Positions 43,045 through 52,660 of a stretch of DNA of 64,000 bases are shown piece by piece. The position numbers and the translations under genes are program-made. The notes beneath the pieces were generated by a model. That model had not been told where the DNA came from. It saw nothing but the letters and a program-made list of their open reading frames with translations, and did no database searches. Each line of letters begins with the position of its first letter. Positions within the stretch are counted from its first letter, which is position 1. Origin of the DNA: Gracilaria domingensis (Eukaryota > Rhodophyta > Florideophyceae > Gracilariales > Gracilariaceae); NCBI GenBank assembly GCA_022539475.1, contig VCMS01000003.1, positions 146,983 to 210,982 of the forward strand, given 5' to 3'.

Positions 43045-44239
43045 TACCTTCATACCCTACTCGCACTTTAGCGGTGAAAATAGAAAAGTTCCAAAAAAAA
43101 CAATTCTACAAACACAAAAAGCACTTCCGACTTCTGACGCGACTTTGCATCATGCGACATGATGTCGCACCTTGCCCAAGGTTTATGGCGTTCTTCTTTC
43201 TCAGGCCGGGGAGCAAGCACGGTATGCGGAGGAGCTCGGCAAAGGTCCAGCGGCGTGGTTTGTCGCAGTACCCAATGACTTTGAACGGGACTGATGAAGT
43301 AGTTGCTTCACACATTCCTTCTCATGACAATGTCTATTACGTCATATGACGTGAAAGGTGTTAACATATCATGTCTTTGAATGCAATGTCGCATGTGAGA
43401 TAGACAGTGTTTAACTTATGTATATTTGTGCCAGTTTGTCATTGATTGCGATTCTCCAACCGTCAAGACTACATGTAAATCATGAGTGCCCACAATCATC
43501 TTGATCTTGATGCTGCTCCAGTACGACATGCTAATTAGCTTCCACGAACACGCCCTTCAGCTTCGCCGACCAGCTCGGTAGCAGCGTTCGCTCGTTGCAG
43601 GAACTGGGAGGTTATAGACTTTATGCCATAGAGTTTCCAAGAGATGAATAAATGGAAGTTTCTTTTATTCCGAACGAGGAGTCCCCTTGCGCACAAGACA
43701 ACAGTTCAACGAACGACAAGACACAAGACAGCAGTTCAACATTAACAAACTGTTGTCTCAAAAGGAGTTAACGTTTTCGGATTTTCGTTCTGGCCTGACT
43801 TTTTGGGCAACCGCGTTCTTTATCTTATACATTCTGCTTCTGCTTTTCTCGATTTCTCAACAGATGAAAACGGGAGGATACCGTGGTATGCAAGCGGTGC
43901 GGCCAATGAGTACAGTGTCGGCAATGAAAACGATGGTCTCCCCAGCTTTTGGAGTCTTTTATCTACACCGCTCGCTATCTAAAACAAAACGGGCAGCCCA
44001 AGCGGGAGAAAAACACAAACAGTCCACATAAGGTCGGCATTGACTACTCCGCCAGTAGTCGGCGGTACTGACCCGATTCCAGGAATGAAGCAAGCTGCCT
44101 CCAAGATCTATACAGAAAAGAGCGCACAATAGTCCGTAACTTAACGTTGTTTTAAATATTACCCACAGTCGGAAAGACAAAATGAAGACATTACGGTTAT
44201 GAGAGGGAAAAATGAACCGAACAAGTTCCACGGCAAGAG
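43045..44239. other. Gene-free spacer
   Basis: About 1.2 kb right of the transposon. A frame at 43687-44031 has one hydrophobic stretch but opens with TTG and starts in a short repeated AACAGTTCAAC / ACAAGACA sequence (43695-43740); I do not call it. Confidence 0.5.
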
Positions 44240-44575
44240 TTATAATACTTCTAATTCGCTTTCTTGAAAGTGCGCGGAGAACTTTTTAGGTTCAGCGAAG
44301 GAGACGACGTACGGCGCTGTGGCGCTGATGGGAACCCCGTCGTAATGGGAAACATCTTTTGTAATAACGCCTTCGAAACCTTTGAAATCCACGGGTTCGT
44401 TCCTCTTCCCTGGATAATGATACATAATAACAGATGTGGAGACTCGGACTTTTTGGCCAACCTGGAGCTCCATGGCAATTCGAGACGCACATTTACGCCT
44501 CCTTACGGCCGGCGATCGCGGCGCCAAAGCGCGGGTTGCGAAGTGTCCGACAAAGGCAGGTTGGGAGTAACTCAT
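44240..44575 (-). CDS. FTRV: Ferredoxin-thioredoxin reductase variable (alpha) chain, plastid
   Basis: 111 aa from ATG 44575 (the frame opens earlier only with GTG). This subunit clamps the catalytic iron-sulfur subunit of FTR, which passes electrons from photosystem I ferredoxin to thioredoxins. Residues 1 to about 35 are a basic, Ser/Ala-rich transit peptide with the motif QPAFVGHF. The mature part is the SH3-like barrel: QVGQKVRVSTSVIMYHYPGKRNEPVDFKGFEG in outline, then PISATAPYVVSF and the C-terminal KFSAHFQESELEVL, matching cyanobacterial and plant FTR variable chains in order and length. The catalytic chain is plastid-encoded in red algae, so it is expected elsewhere. Confidence 0.92.
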   Translation of the reverse strand: MSYSQPAFVGHFATRALAPRSPAVRRRKCASRIAMELQVGQKVRVSTSVIMYHYPGKRNEPVDFKGFEGVITKDVSHYDGVPISATAPYVVSFAEPKKFSAHFQESELEVL

Positions 44576-45285
44576 TTGGAAGATGTTCGTGTGAGCGTCG
44601 GGAGATGAGCGACAGCACACAAAGGCGGTGGGGTTGTGAGCGATGGGTGTTTACTACACTACGGGAATTAGCGGCCACCGCTGGAGATGGGATGGAGATT
44701 TTCGGAAACGATAGGATCGCCAGGAGAGGCGGACAATGAGATCCTACGGCTGGGGAGCGGCTACGCGTGTGGCGAGATGCCTCCCGAGTGTTATTTTTTG
44801 GGTTGAAACACGGGCGCGCACGTCGCGCATCTGCATCATAATCCTAATCTATCCGAGTTCCTGTGTTACCCAGGTCATAGGTCCTCCCTCAATCCCAGGG
44901 AAACAAAGGAGGGCTTATTTATTGAGGACAGCACCTCCTATTCCTAGGTTGGAAGCAGAGTTTTCGTTGAAGCTCTCTCCTTGAGGCCAACAGTAAGAAG
45001 GCTAAGAGGGCTACTAGCCCTCGTTGGCGCTTATACGTCGTGGCACAGGAAAGGGCCTTCCCTTCGGAGCGTCTGTGAAGTTGCGGTTGAACACAGAGAG
45101 CAACCTGTGTTCAGAACTGCTTAGATAGTATCTGCCCTAACAGACGCTTAAACTGGAGGTCGAACTACTAAAGGAAGAGATTGCTGTAAATGTTGAGCGC
45201 TATCCCGAATGCTTCTGACAATAGGCCAATCCTCGTTCCTCTATAGAACGCTCAAAGATCTCAAAACTGAAACGCCCTCATAGCA
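44576..45285. other. Spacer upstream of FTRV
   Basis: About 0.7 kb, including the FTRV promoter side and the 3' region of the DUF4079-like gene. No clear motif. Confidence 0.5.
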
Positions 45286-46122
45286 TTATGTTGCCTTCCA
45301 AGGCACCGTCCTCCACACTGACTTCAGAATAGGTAGCCCACTCCATACTTGTGAAAGCAAAGTGAGCACAACTACGAAACCTACGATTGCATGAAGAATC
45401 CGTATTGGCGGAAAGTCTTTGAAGTGCGGTACCAGAGCAACATTGAACGAAACAGCCAGGAGAAAGAAGAATCCACCATACATGTGTGGACCAGGAAATA
45501 GACGGCCAGCTCGCATATATGTGTTATACATCCCCAGAAACATTGTAAATGTGGTCAGGAAAAGAAGCGAAGCAGATAACTTATGGTGATATCGATCGCG
45601 CACTGTGCGAGGCGTTGAGAGGAGAGGCGTTTCTTCTTCACTTCGCACTTGTTTCACTTGAAGTCCTAGAAGCCAGGTAAACATCCATAAAGCGGCCAAA
45701 ATCATCATCAGCAGAGGATGAATGAGCGACCCTGTTTTGCTCGTAAACCAGCTTGACATTTCGATTGTCAAAGGTCAGTCACCGACAGCCTAACTCAGCC
45801 AATCGTAATGATCCAAAGCGTAGTCCAAGCCGAAATTGCTTTGCACTTGATCGTTCTTCCTATGAACCAGTATCTTTAAGATACCTTTGGTACCGTGCGC
45901 AGACTCTGGTAGAGCAACCCGCCCTGTGCGTCTCGTTGGAGAGAGGGTCTGGATTCCAGACTCCGGAAGATCAAAACGAAAACAGAAGGGCTGCAACCAA
46001 TTTCTTGGAATTCGCTCAGCCAGAATTTTGGTTTCGCAGCGAAGGACGCATCTCCGTTGCCTCACGATCCGAGGAGGCCGACATTCAACAGCATTCGCGG
46101 AAACTCTAAATTGATCGTCCAT
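45286..46122 (-). CDS. DUF4079-like four-helix membrane protein, probably plastid, two-exon model
   Basis: The certain part is the membrane domain (45286 to about 45759): LIHPLLMMILAALWMFTWLLG, HHKLSASLLFLTTFTMFLGM, the motif NTYMRAGRLFPGPHMYGG and a last SGLPILKSVW segment. This order fits the cyanobacterial and plant DUF4079 family (function unknown, thylakoid-type membrane). My preferred model adds an exon at 46122-45795 and removes a 63-bp intron (45794-45732, GTTAGG to CAG, GTGACTGAC branch-like). That skips two in-frame stops and joins LDYALDHYDWL to RSLIHPLL, giving 257 aa with a basic presequence. The alternative is a 157-aa protein from ATG 45759. A dispersed repeat lies inside the proposed first exon, which weakens that exon. 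Confidence 0.6.
45868..45896 (+). repeat. Dispersed palindromic motif, copy 1
   Basis: Contains GTATCTTTAAGATAC followed by CTTTGGTACCGT. Related copies lie at 50658-50681 (inverted) and 60461-60488. Confidence 0.55.
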
Positions 46123-47265
46123 ATAGTCAGTGGTTTTTCTAAGCAAGTGGATGCTGCTAACGAACACTTCGTGAACTCGTTAATCCTTCCAGCTCAAAAT
46201 GCTTTGAATACTGCTGCGCAATGGGCCGCATAGAATCTATGATGGTGTAAAGTATCTATAGATGTGCGTGAACAGTTTCAACTGGGCCAAGCCGCGATTT
46301 TGTCCACCGTGTTTGTTCGATGGATTGCAAGAACTCGTCATCTACATCAGTGCCCACGTTAACGGAAACTGTGTTTGGGAGCACTCTGTGTAACGAAGGA
46401 ATCTTCCTGAGCTCCATATCCTGTTCTCTGAAGCACGTATTAAAGCTGAACTTCTACCTTCCAATTTTACTTCGTCGATGTCATCTTCGTTTGAAGTAAT
46501 GATCGCCTCAAGCCAAGTGCAGCCTCGACTTGGGATCTGAACGATGTAGACAGATCGAAAGAAAGGCTATCAGGACGCCTGGAGGGTATACTGCACTTCT
46601 GGCCTTCGTTCCTGTATCAGTGGAAATGCACATCAAAGCTCTCAATGCTGAGCAAGTGTGCGTCCTTATCGTATCTTCACCATTACGCAATAAGCTGCAA
46701 CCGATAATTCATTAACGAAACTAAACGTCTCATAGTGGTAGGCTAAAAAGCGCAAACAGATGCCTCATCGGTTGCAGTCTTGCCCCGTTGGCACTTAGAT
46801 CATCTGTTTCTATATCCCTTTGGGTCCTGGTGGAATTTGACTACTTCGTAATCCTCGCATAGACTTTTTGGTAGAAATCGCAATGTGGACTAGACATATC
46901 TCATGCGATTACTCTCTACTTTCCCACTGCATGCATGTTAAACTTGTTGGAAGCAGCTTCTCCAAATTGTAGACTGATATTGATGATGTATTCCATCTAC
47001 TCTGAATTTCAAGAGTTCGAGTCAATCATTACGAATGTTCGCCTTTCACAGCCATTTTGAACGTCTAATGTGTCATTGCGTGCGTGTCTACATGAGGCAA
47101 GCAGTTTAGTAAGATTAAGAAGATAGAAAAAGCTTGTGTAAAGGGCTATCTAGCGCAGTATTTCTGTATGGAAACGGAGGAGCAAAAGGCATTCTCGGCG
47201 TCGAAAGGTAAGACACGAAACCGAACCCATGCATGTAGTGAGCAGAGTATGCTTTCGTGCTTCTC

Positions 47266-47302
47266 ATACACAAGATAGCACAACTTGTGCTAAGTCGTGT
47301 AT
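47266..47302. repeat. Hairpin with palindromic core
   Basis: TAGCACAA-C-TTGTGCTA (47276-47292) nested within ATACAC/GTGTAT arms. Lies just left of the larger hairpin. Confidence 0.6.
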
Positions 47303-47313
47303 CAGAAACACTA

Positions 47314-47402
47314 AAGACATGTGTCAAAGAGCATTGGGAAACAAGTTCGCAGATATTGAAGAGCTGCGAACTTGTTTTGCAATGCTCTTTGACACATGTC
47401 TT
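47314..47402. repeat. 39-bp hairpin, two mismatches, 11-nt loop
   Basis: Arm 47314-47352 (starts AAGACATGTGTC, ends TTCGCAG) pairs with 47364-47402; only the central GG/CA pair differs. No terminal target duplication is evident. Comparable in size to the hairpin after UTP20 but unrelated in sequence. Confidence 0.85.
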
Positions 47403-48028
47403 CTAGAGTCATACGTAGGCGCTCTTGACATGCGAAAGTGTTATTACGGATAGCCCTCTTCTGTCTTTTGATGACATCTCTAGTGCCCTGAGACGTTAAG
47501 ATTTGTACGAATGTAGCATTGTTGGGAAGGATTCGCATCTACGACTTCTGAAAAAAGTTCTGATGGATGTTGCTGATATTATACAAAAGTTCTGGCGGCG
47601 GAAGCAACTAGACAGTTCGCTCAAAAACTTGTCTCTGGCCGTACAGTTTTCAACTGGTAGATAAACACGTCGGAAGAAAAGAGATAAAAAGGGTACGCCC
47701 GTTTTCTGCGACAGAAGCGCACCAGGGAGCAACAAAGATTGAAGAAATGTAGAACCATGTTGTAGGTGGCCGGGCCTCAATCACTTGACCGATTGCAAAA
47801 TGCCGTGATGCACAAGGGGCGCTTCCACTGCTGATGACACCACCTCAAATTTATTTGAAATTGTATGTTTCTGAGAGTTAATCAATCAACATTCAAGTTG
47901 AGCACTTCGCACAATGATTGACTTGCGCCCTGGAACAGACAGATACAACCAATGAACGTGCTGGATAACGCGTTGGGCACACGTGTGCCTCTCTAGTTCG
48001 TCGTCACAATGGTGCCACCTCATCAACG

Positions 48029-48128
48029 TCAATCCACAACGCCACGCACTTGCCCCCGCGCACATTGCTTACCAAATCGCCATTCATGCGAGCCAAACCT
48101 CCGTCTGCTGCTGACTCTTCTATATAAA
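48029..48128 (+). promoter_or_regulatory. BiP promoter: TATA box and ER-stress-element-like site
   Basis: TATATAAA at 48121-48128 stands about 150 bp before the ATG. Upstream, TCAAT (48029-48033) and CCACG (48042-48046) are 8 bp apart, close to but not identical with the animal ER-stress element (CCAAT, nine bases, CCACG). A palindromic CACACGTGTG lies near 47979. Confidence 0.4.
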
Positions 48129-48279
48129 CGTTCTGTCCTTCTCCCGGACCGCCTCCCTCGGACTCATCAGTTCCTTTTCCCCTTTACTACCCGTCTTTCT
48201 TTTTCACTGTTTTCGATCATTTAACCACTTAACTTTCCCGCCTCCAACTCGCCTGGGAGCGTCTTACTTTTGTTCCAAC

Positions 48280-50268
48280 ATGTTCGTCTCTTCCTTCAAA
48301 CGCCAATCGGCGTTCTTTTTGTTATTCGCATCCCTCATCATCGCCTGTACTGCTAGTACGGAAAATGTCGGTACCGTTATTGGAATTGATCTAGGTACCA
48401 CCTATTCTTGTGTCGGAGTCATGCAAAACGGTCAGGTTGAAATCATCGCCAATGATCAAGGAAATCGAATCACGCCTTCATACGTGGCCTTCACTGCTGA
48501 GGAGCGACTGATTGGAGATGCGGCCAAGAATCAGGCTGCCATGAATCCTGTTAATACTGTGTTCGATGTCAAGCGTCTCATCGGACGAAAATACAATGAT
48601 GCCACTGTTCAACGCGACAAGAAGCTCTTGCCGTACAAGATCGTCAGTCAGGGTGACAAGCCCATGATTTCAATCGATGTCAAGGGTGAAGAGAAGACTT
48701 TCTCTCCGGAACAGATTTCCGCTATGGTTCTTGGAAAGATGAAGAAGACTGCTGAGGAGTATCTTGGCAAGGAAGTTAAAAACGCTGTGGTTACTGTCCC
48801 GGCCTATTTCAACGACGCTCAGCGACAGGCTACCAAGGACGCTGGTACCATTGCTGGTCTTAACGTCATGCGTATTATCAACGAACCAACAGCGGCAGCC
48901 ATTGCTTATGGTCTCAACAAGAAGGGTGAGAAGAACATTCTGGTCTTCGACCTTGGTGGCGGTACCTTTGATGTCACTCTTCTCACCATCGATGATGGTG
49001 TCTTCGAAGTGCTGGCTACCAACGGTGATACTCATCTTGGTGGTGAAGACTTTGACCAGAGGGTTATGGATTATATGATGAAGCTCTTCAAGCGCAAGTA
49101 TGGCAAGGACATTTCGAAGGACAAGCGTGCTCTTGCCAAGCTTCGCCGTGAATGTGAGAAGGCTAAGCGTGCTCTCTCATCCCAAACTCAGGTTCGCATT
49201 GAAATCGAGTCTCTCTCTGACGGGCAAGACTTCTCTGAGACTCTCACTCGTGCCAGATTTGAGGAACTCAACTCTGATCTGTTCAGACGTACTCTCAAAC
49301 CTGTTGAGAAGGTTCTCAAGGATGCTGACATGACTAAGGGTCAGGTCCATGAAGTTGTGCTTGTTGGTGGCTCTACTCGTATCCCGAAGGTGCAGCAGCT
49401 TGTCAGTGACTTCTTCAACGGAAAGGCTCCCAGTAAGGGTATCAACCCTGACGAGGCCGTTGCTTATGGTGCTGCCGTTCAGGCTGGTATCCTCTCTGGT
49501 GATGGTGGTGAGACTACTGATCACATTGTGTTGGTTGACGTTGCTCCGCTCTCTCTCGGTATTGAGACTGTTGGAGGTGTCATGAGCAAGATCATACCGC
49601 GTAACTCCAAGGTGCCAGCCAGCAAGAGCCAGACGTTCACCACATATCAGGATAACCAGGATGTTGTCAGTATCCAGGTGTATGAAGGCGAGCGTACTAT
49701 GACCAAGGACTGCCACATGCTTGGTAAGTTTGACCTGAGTGGTATCCGTAAGGCGCGACGAGGTGACCCACAGATTCTTGTCACTTTCGATGTGGATGCC
49801 AATGGTATCCTGAGTGTATCTGCGGAAGAGAAGGGTGCATCTAATAAGGAAAGCATCACCATCACTAATGACAAGGGCAGACTCACTGAGGAGGAAATCG
49901 AACGTATGGTTCGCGAAGCCGAGGAAATGAAGGAAGAAGATGAGAAGATCAAGAAGAAGGTGGAGGCTAAGAACACCTTTGAGAACCTCATTTTCAGTGT
50001 CAAGGGTACCCTTGAAGAGAAGGAGAAACTCGAAGGCAAGCTTGACGAGGAAGATATCGAAGCGCTCGAATCTGCTGTCAAGGAGGCACAAGAATGGATT
50101 GACACCGAGGCTGATGATGCTGAGGCAGAAGACATTGAGTCACGGTTGAACGACATGAAGGAAATTGTTGAACCTATTATGAAGAAGGTTGGCGGTGGTG
50201 CTGGCGGCCCTGGTGGTGCCCCTGAGGAAGAGGACGATGACGATGATGATGCCCATGAGGAATTGTAG
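48280..50268 (+). CDS. BiP: ER Hsp70 chaperone BiP
   Basis: 662 aa. Folds and retains proteins in the ER lumen and gates the translocon. Residues 1 to about 25 are a signal peptide (core [15 protein letters not shown]). The ATPase domain shows [27 protein letters not shown] and the [13 protein letters not shown] block. The interdomain linker is [17 protein letters not shown]. The peptide-binding domain and helical lid follow, then an acidic Asp/Glu run and the C-terminal tetrapeptide HEEL, a variant of the HDEL/KDEL retrieval signal. Length and all motifs fit ER rather than plastid or mitochondrial Hsp70. The ATG is the first in frame, with a TATA box about 150 bp upstream. Confidence 0.97.
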   Translation: MFVSSFKRQSAFFLLFASLIIACTASTENVGTVIGIDLGTTYSCVGVMQNGQVEIIANDQGNRITPSYVAFTAEERLIGDAAKNQAAMNPVNTVFDVKRLIGRKYNDATVQRDKKLLPYKIVSQGDKPMISIDVKGEEKTFSPEQISAMVLGKMKKTAEEYLGKEVKNAVVTVPAYFNDAQRQATKDAGTIAGLNVMRIINEPTAAAIAYGLNKKGEKNILVFDLGGGTFDVTLLTIDDGVFEVLATNGDTHLGGEDFDQRVMDYMMKLFKRKYGKDISKDKRALAKLRRECEKAKRALSSQTQVRIEIESLSDGQDFSETLTRARFEELNSDLFRRTLKPVEKVLKDADMTKGQVHEVVLVGGSTRIPKVQQLVSDFFNGKAPSKGINPDEAVAYGAAVQAGILSGDGGETTDHIVLVDVAPLSLGIETVGGVMSKIIPRNSKVPASKSQTFTTYQDNQDVVSIQVYEGERTMTKDCHMLGKFDLSGIRKARRGDPQILVTFDVDANGILSVSAEEKGASNKESITITNDKGRLTEEEIERMVREAEEMKEEDEKIKKKVEAKNTFENLIFSVKGTLEEKEKLEGKLDEEDIEALESAVKEAQEWIDTEADDAEAEDIESRLNDMKEIVEPIMKKVGGGAGGPGGAPEEEDDDDDDAHEEL

Positions 50269-50630
50269 ACACACATTCTTTAGCCTGTTAACTCTCGCTC
50301 TATACTCGCTTAACGCGGTTCCGTTGCACATGTAAAAATTTTCCCGCACTCGCGTTAACATATAATACCTTTGCGTAAGCTATGCCTTCGTATTGTCTAT
50401 TGTTCCATCGCTACAGTGTGTCAGAGTATAAAGACTGCCGCCCCACCCCGACACTGCGCTCCCAACGCTGCGCTGCACTCGGAAGCATCGAGATTCATGA
50501 CAACAGATTGTGGTCCTCGTTTGACTACATTGAATTAGGCGGCTGGAGACGCAAAGATTAAACATTTGGTCTTATCAACAGGTCATTTGAATGCACTGTA
50601 ACTACAATTCGCCAAAAAAGTCAAACAGTC

Positions 50631-50648
50631 CTCTCTCTCTCTCTCTCT
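50631..50648 (+). repeat. (CT)9 microsatellite
   Basis: Nine uninterrupted CT units. Confidence 0.9.
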
Positions 50649-50657
50649 CCATAAAGA

Positions 50658-50681
50658 ACTGTACCAAGGGTAAAGATACTG
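50658..50681 (-). repeat. Dispersed palindromic motif, copy 2 (inverted)
   Basis: Reverse complement reads CAGTATCTTTA then CCCTTGGTACAGT, matching copies at 45868 and 60461. Confidence 0.5.
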
Positions 50682-51040
50682 TTGACTTTTTCTTCCGCAT
50701 GCAACGGACAGTTCACGTGGGAGTCTATATAAGGGAAAGATCTTGGTAGAACATCTTTCCAAGAAACCGATGATACTGGTTGTAGGCTACAGAAACCGAC
50801 AAAATTCTTGCAGCTTCGAAAACCAGCTACTAGCACCACGGCACTTTGAGCACATACAATGAAGATACTTCAAATGTCAACACTTGTAAAAAGACTGCCT
50901 AGCAAACGCACCTGCCTCTGACACCTTTGACGGTACCAAGGGTACTGAAGAAACTTAATTCGAAACATTTCTTTACTTAAGGATGATGCTCCCCAACTTC
51001 ATCACATGTAGTAGCTCTCTTGCCCTTGGAACCGACTGAG

Positions 51041-51412
51041 CTAAAGACCAGAAGTCGAGTTTGGTCCCCAGTTCCAATAGTAAATCCTTCTGGTGACTTC
51101 CACAATCCTTTCACCTGCCATGCTAAACATCTTTTCAACAGTTGGAAAAACCAAACTGTTAGGACGTTCAAACCGCTTTCGTCGCCTTTGGCGATGATTC
51201 GGACTGGGTTGCTCTGAATCCCTGACCGGCGGCGACGTTTGGTTTTCGTCTTGGTTTAGTGCGGCAAACGGATCCTCCACCATTATGAGAGGTTCTCCAC
51301 GTCCGTAGACATCTCGCTCGATGTATTTTTCTGGGTTGTTCATCGTCTCTTCGTTGACAAGAGCGACGTATGAACCATCCCGACCGAAGCAAGAGCGGAT
51401 CTTTCCAAACAT
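51041..51412 (-). CDS. Small basic protein of unknown function
   Basis: 123 aa from ATG 51412. Recognisable features are limited: an N-terminal MFGKIRSCFGRDGSYVALV segment, an acidic middle with NPEKYIERDVYGRG and DPFAALNQ, a basic run (HRQRRRKRFERP) and a C-terminal region with MAGERIVEVTRRIYYWNWG. A TATAAAA sequence on the same strand (51527-51521) lies 109 bp before the ATG, which supports a real gene. I know no family for it. It could be the first or last exon of something longer, but no splice signals stand out. Confidence 0.45.
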   Translation of the reverse strand: MFGKIRSCFGRDGSYVALVNEETMNNPEKYIERDVYGRGEPLIMVEDPFAALNQDENQTSPPVRDSEQPSPNHRQRRRKRFERPNSLVFPTVEKMFSMAGERIVEVTRRIYYWNWGPNSTSGL

Positions 51413-52660
51413 ATTATAGGTGAAGCACAAGAATACTATTGTTGAACAAAAGTTGTGATAGTTGTTGAAGAGCAGACGATCCTGATGGTGTTAGACGAAG
51501 AATGCAGAGGGTTCGTCCCCTTTTATACTGTTTCAAACAGACGCCAGACTACGTTACAGGTAATTCGCTTTCCTTTCACTGCCTCAGACCATCATCTGTT
51601 TCTGGAAACAGAGGCTTGACAATGACATCGGTGTCAAACTCCTCGCAATCGAAATGAAGGAAAACTGTTGAAGATTCAATTAGCAGTGTCTCTTGAATCA
51701 AATGTGAGTGGGCAAAATATCTAACAATGAAGCTGCATGCTCCACGTTAACTTGGACAGGAAGCCCGCCACCCAACGGTTGTCGTTTTTTTTCCTGAAGA
51801 GGCAACTTTTGTGGACCCGTGTTTCTATGAAGACAGAATCACTACGTGTGCATCACCCTTTGCATGGATCACACAAATCAAGCACACAAGGAATTAAGAC
51901 TTGATTGTTCTTTCGTGGTCCTTGCAGTACAATGAGCTATAGACCTGGGTGGTTTCATCCAGGCTAAGTTCCAATTGTTTTCTTGTAGTTTAACGATGAA
52001 GAAGCGCGACACTAATTATGGGAAGGGTTTGGTTCCCGGTAACATTTTATGTCCTGAATCTCCTCGTTCATGAAGGGCTTGACACAATTAGCCTCGCAAA
52101 TGAAAGGAAGGCGAGCAACGAGAGAAATGCTTGTACATATACTCGTTTAATCACATAGCTCAGGATGTCGCGATGGCAAGGGACGCAGATGCGCAGCAAA
52201 ATGAGCGAAATTTCTGCTGGAATCCGTCCCATGCATGGCAGACATGTCGTCTGTACGGCGCACCTGAATTGATGCGCGTGCCGCACACGTGCTCTTCTTT
52301 GTATGTACGCGCCGTGGCAAGCGTTTGATCCGCGACTTTATCGACGCGTCGAGTCGATGGTCGCACATGGCGACTTGTCTTCGGGCGCCAGCCACCGCGT
52401 GTCGTAATGGCGACCATGCCATGCCGTCAATATCTCGCCCTCACGCGCTCCAAAACGCATTCTGCTTTCGTCTGTGGGGTTTCACCAGAGCGCCATACAG
52501 AAGAGAAATAGCTCTGCGACAATAATCACCGACCGACAAAACCCTCCTCGTCGTCTCTACTTAAACCACCCAATCGCGATGGCTTTTCGTCCCAGGTCCG
52601 ACATCCACACGCTTGATATTCAACCAACCCTGACTCAATCCACAATCACAGCGACACACA
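51413..52660. other. Divergent spacer before the haloperoxidase-like gene
   Basis: About 1.25 kb between divergent genes. Apart from the TATA box on the minus strand nothing stands out. It is not GC-rich overall, unlike the three islands at other divergent pairs. Confidence 0.5.
51521..51527 (-). promoter_or_regulatory. TATA box for the small basic protein
   Basis: TATAAAA on the minus strand, within AGTATAAAAGGGG, 109 bp from the ATG. Confidence 0.4.

Larger units (their letters stand above)
46123..48279. other. Gene-free spacer upstream of BiP
   Basis: About 2.2 kb with two adjoining hairpins (47266-47402) and the BiP promoter. Small frames at 47229-47538 on both strands encode look-alike peptides only because of the inverted repeat. 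Confidence 0.6.
50269..51040. other. Spacer downstream of BiP
   Basis: Holds the BiP 3' region, a CT microsatellite (50631-50648) and a copy of the dispersed palindromic motif (50658-50681), with a related GACGGTACCAAGGGTACTG at 50929-50947. Confidence 0.55.

Noticed and set aside
42813-43349. 178-codon frame across the right end of the Harbinger element
   Set aside because: It crosses the terminal repeat into flanking DNA and has no recognisable domain.
43687-44031. Possible small membrane protein
   Set aside because: It starts with TTG, has one hydrophobic stretch only, and lies in repeated low-complexity sequence.
47229-47538. Two look-alike small proteins on opposite strands
   Set aside because: Their similarity is created by the 39-bp inverted repeat; no sign of coding.
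49177-50091. 304-codon antisense frame within BiP
   Set aside because: It is a mirror frame caused by the codon bias of the highly expressed Hsp70 gene.
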